This document shows positions 10,958 to 21,428 of a stretch of 25,209 nt of DNA, piece after piece. The notes beneath the pieces were generated by a model. The model made no database searches. It was not told where the DNA came from and saw only the letters and a list, made by a program, of their open reading frames with translations. The position numbers and the translations under genes are program-made. Source of the stretch: Purshia tridentata (taxonomy: Eukaryota > Streptophyta > Magnoliopsida > Rosales > Rosaceae). The stretch covers positions 1 to 25,209 of the forward strand of contig QANT01002535.1 in assembly GCA_003254885.1 (NCBI GenBank), given 5' to 3'. Position 1 is the stretch's first letter, and the number at the start of each line of letters is the position of its first letter.

Positions 10958-11901
10958 ATGGCATTATTTGGTATTGGACAAGAGGTTGAGGAGTGCTTGT
11001 TTGTAGAAAAACTTCAGACCTATAGGCTAGCAAGAGTTGAGGAGATACATCCACATCCACATAAAAATATGTATGGCTACACGATTAGGTATGGTGACAA
11101 TACAACTGGACGAGTAGCTGAACAAATTCTTAGGCCTCGGGCTCCAAAAGTACGAGAATGCTACGATATTGATATATGGGTTGATTATTTTAACGATAAC
11201 AACAAGTGCTATTGCACTGGACAAATAGTCGCCGGACGCTTAGAAGAAGAAAGCCTTAACCGCCCTGAACAATTTCATGTGCTAAGTCCTAGGGGGGAGA
11301 GTGTCTGGGTTGACATACCAGATTTGAGGGTTCATATTGGTTGGGTCAACGTAAAGTGGGTTTATCCTCGGAAGAGACCATGGTAAGAGCTTTGTTTTAA
11401 TTTGTAATATTGATCATCATAAAAGAAACATGAATTTTTACTAGATAGATGCAATCCCATACGCACAATATTCTTAATTATACAAGAAAACATGCATGCA
11501 TAAAACCAAAAAGCGAAAAATAAGGTGTAAATTAATTAATTAAGTACACAGATAATTTATAAATTAGAGCTTACATGTTGTGCTTTAGATCATAATTAAT
11601 TAGGTGTGTAATGGATTTGGGTGAGAAAGTTTCAAAATTTCTGTACGAGTTTATATAGAGAAGATCGAACTACAGTGATTGAAGATGCCAATTAACATTG
11701 ACTAATTATTTCTAGCTTCACATATTTTTGGAAAGGCCTGAACTTCGATATGGTGAGGAAGAAGTATGTGAGTCGGATGTGGAGGCCGAAGAGGACGATG
11801 ATGAGGATGAGGATGAAGATGAGAATGAATCGGATGAGACTGAAGATGAGGATGAATCCGATGAGAGTGATGAGGATGAGGATAAACCGAATGAAGATTG
11901 A
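10958..11901 (+). CDS. Small Agenet/Tudor-like protein with acidic tail
   Basis: Two exons, 10958-11382 and 11736-11901, give 196 residues. The intron is GT-AG (ATG|GTAAGA, GGAAAG|G), and the join makes RPWPELRYGEE in frame. Residues 1-60 read as an Agenet-type Tudor fold: variable start, aromatic-rich middle, YTIRYGD, and a closing ILRPRAP. Residues about 64-138 (YDIDIWVDYFND to VNVKWVYP) look like a second related unit. The final 50 or so residues are almost entirely Asp/Glu with Ser and Asn. Agenet proteins belong to the Royal family; some bind chromatin or RNA partners, but the ligand here is unknown. The acidic tail suggests contact with histones or other basic partners (inference). No nuclear localisation signal is obvious. 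Conceptual translation depends on the acceptor at 11735; the alternative at 11714 would give a basic, unlikely frame. Confidence 0.78.
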
Positions 11902-12120
11902 TTACGTAGCTAATCCGGCCATCAATGAAATTGCTTAATTTGCTTTCCAGTTTTATGTGTTGGAACACTTGGTCATGATCGACTACTATTAAAACTCCTT
12001 TTTAATTATAAACTCCTTAGGAGCTACTGATAATATTAATTATTCTAAAATTTGAATTAGGTAGTGATCAGTGCTTCTCTGGATTTGATGTTTATTGGAA
12101 ACTTATTACTTTCGTACGTC

Positions 12121-12300
12121 TTCTTTTCTACTGTTGGAACATTAATATATTATTATCTGGGTTAATTGTGTTCTTTTCAATTTTTATATGGATTGATTGT
12201 GTTCTTAACTTCTTATATATTCTTGAAATATTAATTACTATCTGGATTAATTCTGTTCTTTTCTACTGTTGGAATATTAATTATTAACTACGGGTTTTTT
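12121..12300. repeat. Diverged direct repeats (CTACTGTTGGAATATTAAT family)
   Basis: The phrase TTTTCTACTGTTGGAAYATTAAT occurs near 12125 and 12260. The phrase TATCTGGRTTAATT-GTTCTTTTC occurs near 12155 and 12238, and a related TGGATTGATTGTGTTCTTAAC lies near 12190. A single further CATCTGGATTAATTATTCTT lies near 12587. These look like an old local duplication of a unit of 55-80 bp. Confidence 0.55.
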
Positions 12301-12805
12301 TTATAAAAAAAATCTAAAATGAAAAAGTCCATGATTGGCCGGCTCATCTAAAAATATTTGGTGATAAGCCAGTTCACTTTATTTGTTGAGTGCTAATAGA
12401 CTCTTTTTTATTTTTGATTGAGGTCTAAAAATATGTAATATTATTTTAAAATTAATGATTTGAATCTATTTTTTAGATATTAGCCTAAAAAATTAGATTT
12501 AAGTATAATCTAAATTTTTATATGAATTTTAGTTCAAATGATTTTCCAAAATTGAACTTATTTCTAATTATCATATTCAATTATACATCTGGATTAATTA
12601 TTCTTAGCCACCATTAATTAAAAATAACTTCCATCTATACATACTACCCAAAAAGAAAACTCGAAAATTAAGGCCTATGATTCATACTTCGACCATACAT
12701 ATGATCAAGATTTCTGCAATTACAGTCCTTGTAGAAGAAGAAGTAGGAGTATCAGTATGAGACTAATTACAACGTAAATTGCTAGATGGCAAAAAAAATT
12801 TGTGG

Positions 12806-13040
12806 AATGAATAAATGTAAAAATAATTAAAATTACTCAAACTGCGAATTGAAATTTTCAAGGTACAATTTAAAATGCTTAAATGCATAGCTTGAGTTGC
12901 CTAGGCCTGAGTAGAGAAATGTCAATACTTGACTTTGGATTTGATGTTTCTATGAAAAATTTGAAGTGAATAAATGTAAAAGTAATTGTAATAACTCAAG
13001 TTACAAATTGAAATTCTCAAATTACAACTTATAATATGGC
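12806..13040. repeat. Pair of about 75-bp diverged direct repeats
   Basis: The left copy (about 12806-12882) and right copy (about 12967-13040) both read GAATAAATGTAAAA-TAATT-A, then ACTCAA, then a GAATTGAAATT or AAATTGAAATT block, then CTCAA or TTCAA and TACAA-TTA. They are in the same orientation and separated by about 85 bp. No coding sequence is involved. Confidence 0.55.
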
Positions 13041-13388
13041 TATTACTAATATTATAATCGGATTAATCCCTTGATAATTCTAAAGATAAAAAAAAAAAAT
13101 TTGATAATGCCAACAATAAATATAAGAGGGAGTTATATATTTGACAGAACATAAATTGAGGGGTGAAGTGTTAAAAATTTAATTTAAAATAGTAAATTGT
13201 AATTTGAAAATAGTGTATAATTAAAGTATATAATATAATTAATATTTTTTTAAATGGTCATGAAAATCAATAATTTTTAAAGGTCATGCACTATGTGTGC
13301 TTCTTCCACCAACGTATCACACACGTAACACATCCAGGGTTAGTTGCATTCCCTATCTGCATAAAGCTCACCACTGAACTCTCTTAGC

Positions 13389-13407
13389 AAAACCCTAAAA
13401 CCCTAAA
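13389..13407 (+). promoter_or_regulatory. Tandem telo-box upstream of SPT5
   Basis: Two copies of the AAACCCTAA-type telo-box run together 25-43 bp before the SPT5 ATG. Telo-boxes are a known plant promoter/leader element of genes for the translation and transcription machinery, and fit a housekeeping elongation factor. Only two units are present, so this is not a telomeric tract. Confidence 0.7.
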
Positions 13408-13431
13408 TTGCTCGCAGCAACAGACACAGCC

Positions 13432-16400
13432 ATGACGCGTCATAGAGACGAAGACGATGATGATACGGAGCCAGAGGAAGAGGAGTACTACGAAGCAGAC
13501 GAAGTAGATGAAGAAGAGGAGGAGGAGGAGGAGGAGGAGCGAGGAGGACGAAGGACCAGCCAGAAGCGGAGGAGATCGAATTTCATTGACGACGCAGCAG
13601 AGGAGGATGACAATGAGGAAGAGGAGGACGATGATGATGAAGAGGCCTATGGTGGTGGTGGTCGTCGTAGTCGTAAACGGAGGAATAAGAGGCTTGGCTC
13701 GCAGTTTCTTGATATCGAAGCCGAGGTCGATAGTGACGAGGAGGAAGAGGAGGATGAGGGCGAAAACAGTACGACCTGCTATTCTTTTTACTAATCTCGT
13801 TTTATTTATTCATTTGAAAAAATAAAAAATAAAAATTTTTTGGTTGTTTCTGTTTGGAATTTTAAGGATTTTTTTTTTTTTTGGTTGAGATTTTTGGATA
13901 TGAGGTTGGGATTGGGTTGCAATTAGGGTTACACCGATTTTGGGGATTAATGAACGTTTTACAATTTGTATTAAGGATTTTTTTTTTTTGGTTGAGATTT
14001 TTGGATATGAGGTTGGGATTGGGTTGCAATTAGGGTTACACGCGATTTTGGGGATTAATGAACGTTTTACAATTTGTAGGTGGTGACATTCTATTAATAA
14101 ATTGTAATTGATTTGGGAATGGTAGTGTATTTGTATTGTGGGTTTCCTTTGATTAAGATTTTACTGAGGTTCTTACAAGTTTCAAGATTAAATCGTGGCT
14201 ATTCTGCACATTTAAGTTTTAATTGATCGAACTGTGATTGTGCACTGGGAAAGTCAATTTGGAGAGGTGAATTTGTTGTTAACGAAATTGGTAGAGTTTC
14301 ATGCAGATTGATTATTTTGTAAGATTGGATGTTCGCATTCTTGATTTCAATTTTTTTTTTTTCATATGGTTTTAAGACTGTAACGTTGCTTTGGCTTAAT
14401 ACTTAATGATATCGATGTGTTGGAAGTCCTTGGAATTTAGAAACAATCATCTGATTCTTCTTGTATGTGGAAAATTTAACTAAAAGGTACAAAAACGATA
14501 TCACCATAATTAAGGTGCGTGCTGTTTTTTAGGTCATGTGCTTTCCAGGTGAAGATATGAGTTTGGCACAATTCATTCTGTCTTGTGCCTAGTTTAAAGA
14601 TTGTACAGTTATGCTCACATCAATGCTATTTGTTATCGTCCTTGTACTTGCCAAGGTTTTCACACTGCATAAGTATTGCTAGTTTTATGATTTTTTTATA
14701 TATTTTTTATATTTTTTTATGGTTACTTTATCATATTGTTCGCGAAGCTTTAAGGTTACAAATTAGGTTCAAAATTGTCAAATGGTTATGTTTGGAACAC
14801 TTGACCCTTAGAAGGCCGCCTCATAAGTCCGAGGTGGAAAAAGGTTTTTTATTTTTTTATTATATAAATTTTTATATCAAAAGTAGTAAAAGATTATTAG
14901 GTTAGGAAGTTCGACAAAAGAGGTCTCAGTATGGGAAGAACTGACTTTTTTGGGAGGCAATAGCTTGGTCAAATTTCCCTCCCATGTTCACTGGGGGCTG
15001 AAGTAGGCACCAATGGCCCTGAATCTTTATAAACTCTTGTTCATGATCAAATTAGTTATATTGCTTCCATTTCCTGAGTGATAAAAGCAGACATCACAGA
15101 TTTTGTAGCTTAAAAATGTCTAAAGATCTATTTCCCCTCTTTTATTTTGTTGTTAACTTGATAGGAAACTGTGAGAAAGGAGACTTGTGCTTTCCTAGGG
15201 ATGATGGGAAATAAGAATATGTGTGTGTCTGACTTTCACTTATGTAATGGTATGGAAAGGTGTCTTATGTGGTGAAAACGAATAAAGTTTTGTTTGTTCT
15301 TGTTAGAATTAATGATAAAATTGAAGCTCTGTTTAACTTGACTCATTTTTTTTTTCCTTCAGTTTAAAGTACTATAACATGACTTCAATCATTTATTTGT
15401 AGTTCAATCCAATTCTTCCAAGCAGGTTATTTAAAAACTGTTTAAATTTTCTTTTATTAAATTGAGTTCAATTGATTCAGTCTAGGTTTTTAATGAGGGT
15501 GTAATTCTTGTTATTAGGGTTTGTAGAAACGTTGTAGTTCGCTATTTAGGAGTGCACTGCCCCCCTGGCATGTCCTCATGCGCGGGACAAATTGGCTTTC
15601 TTTTTGGATATGTATCAATTTATTTTATTGAAAACATATGGTGGACAAAATAAATATAAAAAGGAAAACAAAAATTCAGGAGAGACTGGTCTCCCCTCCT
15701 CCTCCACTAACTACTAAGTAGGTGGGGAATTTTAATTTTTTTAAATTTTAACAGATTATGATTTTCTCTTTTGCCCTTCATTAGTTAAATTTTCTTCTTT
15801 ATGAATTTTAGCTATTCAAGGGTATTTGTTTTTGGGTTTTTGAAAGTTTAACCCTAAGGCGTTCTGGCTTTATATATATATAGATAGATTATGATTGTTC
15901 TCCTTTCTTTTCATTGGAATGACCATTCAGGGTCGTTATGTCCAGTGGATCTTAATTTTTTTTTTATTGTGTATTGGTGATGGTCTTATAAGAATCTTTG
16001 TGCAGGTTTTATAGCGGATAATGGAGATGATCTGCTTGAGGAAGATGATGGTAGAAGGATGCATCATCGCCCATTGTTGCCACGTGAAGATGAACAAGAA
16101 GATGTTGAAGCACTGGAGAGAAGAATTCAAGCAAGATACGCAAGGTCAAGTCATACAGAATACGAGGAGGAGATCACTGATGTGGATCAACAAGCTCTTT
16201 TACCTTCTGTTCGTGACCCAAAGTTGTGGATGGTGAAATGTGCGGTATGATTATTTTTCCTAGCATGATACCAATTTACATGGTTGGTTCTCAGTTTTGA
16301 GAAAATGCTTATGATATCTTTGCTGATTCCTGTCAGATTGGTAAAGAGCGAGAGGTTGCTGCTTGCTTAATGCAAAAGTATATTGATAAACATGAACTGA

Positions 16401-19400
16401 AAATCATGTCTGCTATTGCTCTTGACCACTTGAAAAATTATGTGTACGTTGAGGCGGTCATGGAAGCCCATGTGAGGGAGGTACGCTTGTGTTGTTATAT
16501 GCATAATTTGTGGTGATTTACATATGCGCACACCAGAATATGTTTGGCATTGTACTTTATAGACATGCTTATCTCTTTGATAGTTATGTTTGCTTGGTTG
16601 GTGCTTTGATTTGGTTTCAGGCTTGCAAAGGTTTGCGCAATATATTTCCTCAGAAAATACAGTTTGTTCCTATTAAAGAAATGACTGATGTTCTTTTGGT
16701 TGAAAGTAAGGCAATCGATATTTCTAGAGATACTTGGGTCAGAATGAAGATTGGTATTTATAAAGGGGACCTTGCCAAGGTATTGATTGTATATTGCTTA
16801 TTCATATCTGATGATACTTTATCTAACCTCCAAGCTTCTTTTCTACAGGTTGTAAATGTGGATAATGTGGGGCAGAGAGTTACTGTAAAATTAATTCCAA
16901 GGATTGATTTACAAGCTCTTGCAAGTAAACTGGTAACGTTTGCTACCTATTTTTTATATTTAATTGAGTCTCAGCCTTTAATGTCTACATGAACAATTTT
17001 TTTTTTTATTCCTATTATTTCCAAAAAGAATTGCTGAGGTAGCACTCCCATTAAATTGATTGCTTGGATTGTCTTTGTTGTGTTAGTTCTTTTATTCCCA
17101 TCTCCCCTCCCCATAAGCCTTTCATTATTCAATTGTGTACTATTATTAATTTCTCCAAGTAATTTTGAGGTGATTTATTTATGATACAGGAGGGCAGAGA
17201 AGTTGTGAAAAAGAAGTCGTTTGTTCCTCCTCCACGTTTTATGAACATTGATGAAGCTAGGTAATACTTGACTCTTTCCTATTGCAATGTTGTTTCCACT
17301 CCCCATGTATTTGTAGATTAATTTCTTACCTTGTTGTCTCGTATGTTTCTGTATTCTGCTCAGAGAACTGCATATTCGTGTAGAGCATAAACGAGATCCA
17401 ATTACGGGCGACTACTTTGAATATGTAGGGAAATTGATGTTCAAAGATGGTTTCTTATATAAAAAAGTATCAATGAAATCAATTAGTTCTCACGACATAC
17501 ATCCCACTTTTGATGAACTGGAAAAATTCCGGAAACCGGGGGAGAATGGTGAAGGAGATATAGCCAGTCTCTCAACTTTATTTTCTAACAGAAAGAAAGG
17601 ACACTTTATGAAGGGTGACACAGTCATCGTTGTCAAGGGAGATCTCAAAAATTTGAAAGGATGGGTTGAGAAAGTTGAGGAAGATACTGTTCATATCAGA
17701 CCCAAAATAAAAGAGCTCCCAGTAAGAATGCATTCATCTTTTTTTTTTTTGTGCTTTGTTTTTGTGATATCTAAATTACTTGTTAAAAGATTGCTACTGA
17801 GTCACTGATTTAGTGTTGTGACCTTATTGTGGATCTCGTTTTGCAGAGAACTCTTGCTATAAATGAAAAGGAGCTTTGCAAATACTTTGAGCTTGGGAAT
17901 CATGTGAAGGTTGTATCTGGTACTCAGGAAGGTGCAACTGGTATGGTTGTTGACGTTGACAAGCATGCGGTCATCATTTTATCTGATACAACCAAGGATC
18001 ATGTGAGTGATGTTTTTTTACTTTAGTTAGGGCTAAATTCGTGGACTTCAGCAATAGTTTTCTACTAAAATAGTAATGTGGAACTGGTATGGTTGTTGAT
18101 GGCAATAAAATGACATGATTATTTCTTGTTTACAGCTCCGCGTGTTTGCTGATGATGTTGTGAAGAGCTCTGAGGTGACATCTGGTATTACCAGAATTGG
18201 GGACTATGAGCTTCACGATCTTGTGCTACTGGAGTAATTTTCTATTCTGTGTTCACAAGTCATCTGTTTGTTCTTTATCATATTTTTTAACCAGTTCTTT
18301 ATCATGTTGAATAATATAGCTTTAATTGTTCTGTGATTTGGTGCAGTAATAATAGCTTCGGTATAATTATACGTGTAGCAAGTGAAGCATTTCAGGTATG
18401 TAATCTAAATAGACATTTTTTCTGAAGCTTGCTTTCTGTGTTTCTTATTTCTAACAGTGCTACAGGTTCTTAAGGGAGTTCCTGAGAGACCTGAGGTTGC
18501 CCTTGTCAAGTTAAGAGAGATCAAATGCAAGATTGAGAAAAAATTTAGTGTGCAAGATCGTTATAAGAACACAGATCATTATAAGAACACAGTGTCTTTG
18601 AAAGATGTTGTGAGGGTCTTTGAGGGACATTGCATGGTGAGATTAGATCTATATTTCTTCCTTGATATACCTCGTTCTATGATTTCATAAATCTCAGGCT
18701 ATATTAACGGCCTTTGCCATGATAGGGGAAACAAGGTACCGTGGAACACATATACAGAGGAATATTGTTCATTTATGATCGCCATCACCTTGAGCATGGA
18801 GGCTTTATCTGTGCTAAGTCCCATTGTTGTGTTGTTGTGGGAGGATCACGTGCCAATGGTGATAGAAATGTAAACCCTTGTGCTCTTTTTCAGTGGATCT
18901 GAACTCTTTTTCTCGCATGGGTTGATTTTGTTAGTAGTTTTGATCGAAATTTTTTTCCCACTTCTGTATGTAATGTGTAGGGTTACTCCTACTCAAGATT
19001 TGGCCATCTCAGATCTCCTCTTATTCCTCAGTCCCCGAAGAGGTTTCCTATAGGCCCTCCTACTGACTGTATGTTTCAGATGTTCACTGCTCCCTCTTTA
19101 TTCATATTTGCAAACAAACTCTCTTTTTCATATTTTTGCCATGGTCTAAATTTTTATGCTATATTTTATTGAATAAGTATGTAAATAGTTCTTACTTATA
19201 TGGTTCAGATGGAGGAAGGAATGGAGGTGGACGAGGGGATGATGGCTTGGCTAGGACTAAAGTAAAGATTCTCCAGGGTGCCTATAAGGGCTATCGTGGG
19301 CGTGTTGTTGGGGTTAAGGGACAAAGTTTACGAGTTGAACTGGAGTCGCAAATGAAGATTGTTACAGGCAAGTCTGTGTGGGATTTCTTGTCTCCGTGGC

Positions 19401-19894
19401 TATTTTTGTATCTTTATGGGCCATAACACTGTTGTCATGCTCGCAGTTGACCGGACTTGTGTATCTGATAATGTGGCTGTTACAATACCATATCGGTAAT
19501 TATAAATCAATTTAGTTTCTTTTTGGTCCTTGGCTATTGCTTCATTTCTGACTCATATCTACATGCTTTTTAGTGATACACCTCTCTATGGTATGGGAAG
19601 TGAGACCCCAATTCATCCTTCTCGAACTCCGCTCCATCCATATATGACTCCCATGAGGGATGCGGGAGGTATCATTTTTTAAACTTTATTGTTCACTTAT
19701 TTAAGAAACTTAAATGTCATGTATAAGTTTTGATATTTACTTATTCTTTTTGGATGGTATCTTGTTTGGCAGTGACATGTAATAGATGACTATCTTTTGT
19801 TTTTTTTTCTTGTAGCAACGCCTATTCATGATAGCATGAGGACTCCTATGCGTGACCAAGCTTGGAATCTGTATGCACCTTTGAGTCCACCAAG
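13432..19894 (+). CDS. SPT5: Transcription elongation factor SPT5 (3' end outside window)
   Basis: SPT5 is the large subunit of DSIF (SPT4-SPT5), which binds Pol II in the nucleus and controls pausing and processivity. Coding exons: 13432-13768, 16006-16244, 16337-16480, 16621-16779, 16849-16932, 17190-17260, 17364-17721, 17847-18002, 18136-18233, 18347-18395, 18466-18636, 18726-18869, 18981-19068, 19209-19367, 19447-19495, 19574-19668 and 19816-19894. All joins keep frame for 826 residues plus 2 bases. Residues 1-105 are extremely acidic. The NGN domain spans about 185-270. KOW motifs lie near 278-315, 435-462, 482-512, 613-643 and 713-745. From 776 a Thr-Pro-rich C-terminal repeat region begins (SETPIHPSRTP, YMTPMRD, MRTPMRD), the target of CDK phosphorylation in the family. 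About 200 residues expected from plant orthologues are absent here. The exon 14 donor is GC. KOW4 reads EGHCMGKQG where relatives have EGPSKGKQG, after an 18-bp in-frame duplication. Intron 1 is 2.2 kb and has no gene. Confidence 0.93.
13862..14078. repeat. Two-copy 109/108-bp tandem duplication in SPT5 intron 1
   Basis: Copy 1 (13862-13970) and copy 2 (13971-14078) both run from TTAAGGATTTTT through TTGGGATTGGGTTGCAATTA to ACAATTTGTA. They differ only in the poly-T length and at ACACCGATTTT versus ACACGCGATTTT. Such high identity means a recent tandem duplication or an assembly error. Confidence 0.9.
18561..18596 (+). repeat. 18-bp in-frame tandem duplication in SPT5 exon 11
   Basis: TTATAAGAACACAG occurs at 18561 and again 18 bp later at 18579. 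The encoded protein reads DRYKNTDHYKNT, where plant relatives, as I remember them, have a single DRYKN followed directly by the next strand. The duplication adds six residues just before KOW4 and keeps the frame. Confidence 0.75.
19368..19446 (+). other. GC-AG intron in SPT5
   Basis: The exon 14/15 join must give QMKIVT-VDR. This requires the donor ACAG|GCAAGT at 19368 and the acceptor CTCGCAG ending at 19446, so that G plus TT makes Val. The two GT dinucleotides just downstream give a stop codon or a frame shift. The donor otherwise matches the strict GC-AG consensus. Confidence 0.85.
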
Positions 19895-19950
19895 GTTTGT
19901 GTTTGAGTAACACTCAATTTCATTAGCCACTAGAACATAAATTGACTTCC

Positions 19951-20175
19951 ATAGCACTCAAAAAACGCTATTAAAACCATATAATAGCGTTATTGAAAAC
20001 GCTATCTCAGCCAACGCTATAAAAAACCAAAGCTATATGATAGCATTTTTTAAACGCTATTAAATTTTTTTATTTTATAGCGTTTTTAAAATGCTATAAC
20101 ACTATTTTATCTATAGCATTTTTAAAATGCTATTATTTCATTTTATAGCATTTTTGGAATGCTATTGTATTCTTT
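19951..20175. repeat. Left subterminal repeat array of the CACTA element
   Basis: The motif ATAGCGTTTTTAAA / ATAGCATTTTTAAA and its complement recur at least ten times. Several are paired head-to-head into short palindromes, such as ATAGCGTTTTTAAAATGCTAT near 20078-20098 and ATAGCATTTTTAAAATGCTAT near 20113-20133. In characterised CACTA elements such arrays are the binding sites of the TNPA-type protein. Orientation varies from copy to copy. Confidence 0.8.
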
Positions 20176-21192
20176 TTAGTACCATATAAAATTTGTCATT
20201 GTTGTTTTATATAGCTTTTATAAGTGCTATGGTAAGTTCTAAATGTCATTCAGTTATAATATCTTTTAGTTGATATCNCAAGGAAAACTAGGGACGGGTC
20301 GTAACAAAAAGAAAAGGAACAATCAAGATAAAATATATTATTCAATGACCATTAACAAAAATATTGAGTATACACAAAATACCAAGCTTAATTAAGGCTC
20401 CACATCTACAATAGTTGCTAGTTTCTCATTTGTCCTTACAAAAAACAATAATATGTAGGCTCTACAGTAACAAAATGTAGCCACCATGACTTCATATGTC
20501 TGTTAATTCTCCTCAAAAGCAAGCATCCAATAGTCAAATTAACTGGGGAAAAAAAAAAAAGGCCAATCAATTCAAAGTATAAAGAACTGGAGCTGATTAT
20601 ATGCTAAACAAAAATTCAACGTTTCTTTTTCACTTATAAAATTTGGCAAGAAACAATTTCATAAACAACAATCACCAACTAATAAGAATATATTCAAACC
20701 ATGTTAGAAAAAAACTTGAATTATTATGGAATAATCACAATATATACCACCATAATTGTGTGAAAAGCAAGTTCTAAAGAACTATAAATAAATGCAAAGA
20801 TACATCCTTAGCCTATAATATCTAAATCCTAGGTAAATTTGTTGACAATAGCCGCTTGAAACTTGACATTTATCACTTTTGGGTTGTGGCCAGCCTGTAT
20901 GTAACAATTGCAAACTTCACAATTTTTGACACAAATTAACCAGCCACATGAAACATGAATATAAAAGACTATATACTCAAGTGGTGGTGGTAGTTCATCA
21001 TTTTATTTTAGTATGAGTCATGTTCAAAACCAAATGCACATGTTCTTTTTCAGACTTACTGTTTAAACCACTTAACTAATCAATTAATTACCAGTCCTCA
21101 ACGACTAAGAAAAAAAAATACCAACCCAATAATCCAATAAAAATAGTAGTTTACCGATGGAGAAGGAAGATTTTCATGTTCGATAGCAACTA
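20176..21192. other. CACTA interior, no supported coding sequence
   Basis: This 1-kb stretch lies downstream of the minus-strand gene remnants and could be their 3' end. It is AT-rich and shows neither a coherent long frame nor a recognisable domain on either strand. The single N is at 20278. It may hold introns or 3' UTR of the element's gene. Confidence 0.4.
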
Positions 21193-21268
21193 TCATCCTT
21201 CAGCAACTATTTCCCCAGATCCAGTCCAATCTAACAAGTTGCACTTGTTTTGTGAGTTTCTATTCACA
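21193..21268 (-). pseudogene. Decayed CACTA-associated gene exon (LLDW..VAEG motif)
   Basis: After an acceptor TTTCTATAG the minus strand reads NSQNKCNLLDWTGSGEIVAEG and then stops (TGA at 21193-21195). A segment of the form C-LLDW-x-GSGE-VVAEGRW is, from memory, a conserved block in plant En/Spm-associated proteins, usually continuing with a Ser/Asp-Pro and LGP motif. Here the frame breaks at the position of the expected RW, so the exon looks inactivated. Its phase does not join cleanly to the candidate exon at 21387-21428. The family match rests on memory of a short motif. Confidence 0.45.
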
Positions 21269-21386
21269 CTATAGAAATAAACAAGGCAAACATAATATTA
21301 GTCACAATATTCTATTAATATGTCCACATTCATATATATATATATATAAATATTTATATATAAGGCAACTACGGCAACAACTTTAC

Positions 21387-21428
21387 CAAAGGAGAAGACT
21401 CATTGTCCTGTTCTGCAGTTTGTTGACC
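21387..21428 (-). pseudogene. Candidate small exon of the CACTA minus-strand gene
   Basis: The minus strand shows acceptor TTTCTAG, then 42 bp reading GQQTAEQDNESSPL, then donor GTAAAG. The hydrophilic composition is coding-like and both splice sites are reasonable. It lies upstream of the VAEG-type exon in the direction of transcription. The short length makes it a weak call. Confidence 0.3.

Larger units (their letters stand above)
11902..13388. other. AT-rich intergenic region with degenerate repeats
   Basis: No gene is supported. The stretch contains two families of diverged direct repeats, at 12121-12300 and 12806-13040, in otherwise AT-rich sequence. It probably includes the 3' UTR of the Agenet gene at the left and the SPT5 promoter at the right. 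No clear TATA box was chosen because the whole area is A/T-rich. Confidence 0.5.

Noticed and set aside
11750..11938. Plus-strand Met/Arg-rich frame
   Set aside because: An out-of-frame reading of the acidic exon; the in-frame splice at 11382/11736 gives the coherent acidic tail.
11702..11968. Minus-strand frame rich in His-Pro
   Set aside because: It is the antisense of the GATGAGGATGAG-type acidic tail of the Agenet gene; the composition is fully explained by that.
13389..13407. Possible interstitial telomere repeat
   Set aside because: Only two AAACCCT units just before a start codon; a plant telo-box is the better explanation.
13508..13825. Arg/Lys-rich frame over SPT5 exon 1
   Set aside because: A shifted reading of the GAGGAG repeats that encode the acidic SPT5 N-terminus.
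14585..14905. 106-codon frame in SPT5 intron 1
   Set aside because: AT-rich and Phe/Ile/Tyr-biased with no recognisable motif; it lies wholly inside the intron.
15560..15750. Possible small RNA hairpin around GAGACTGGTCTC in SPT5 intron 1
   Set aside because: The perfect stem is only five base pairs plus a few C/G matches, far below a microRNA precursor.
13432..19894. SPT5 as a pseudogene
   Set aside because: Seventeen exons join in frame with consensus splice sites and conserved domains; only the missing 3' end raises doubt, and that lies outside the window.
21332..21362. (AT)n run as a regulatory or structural element
   Set aside because: A simple microsatellite inside the transposon, with nothing further to support a function.
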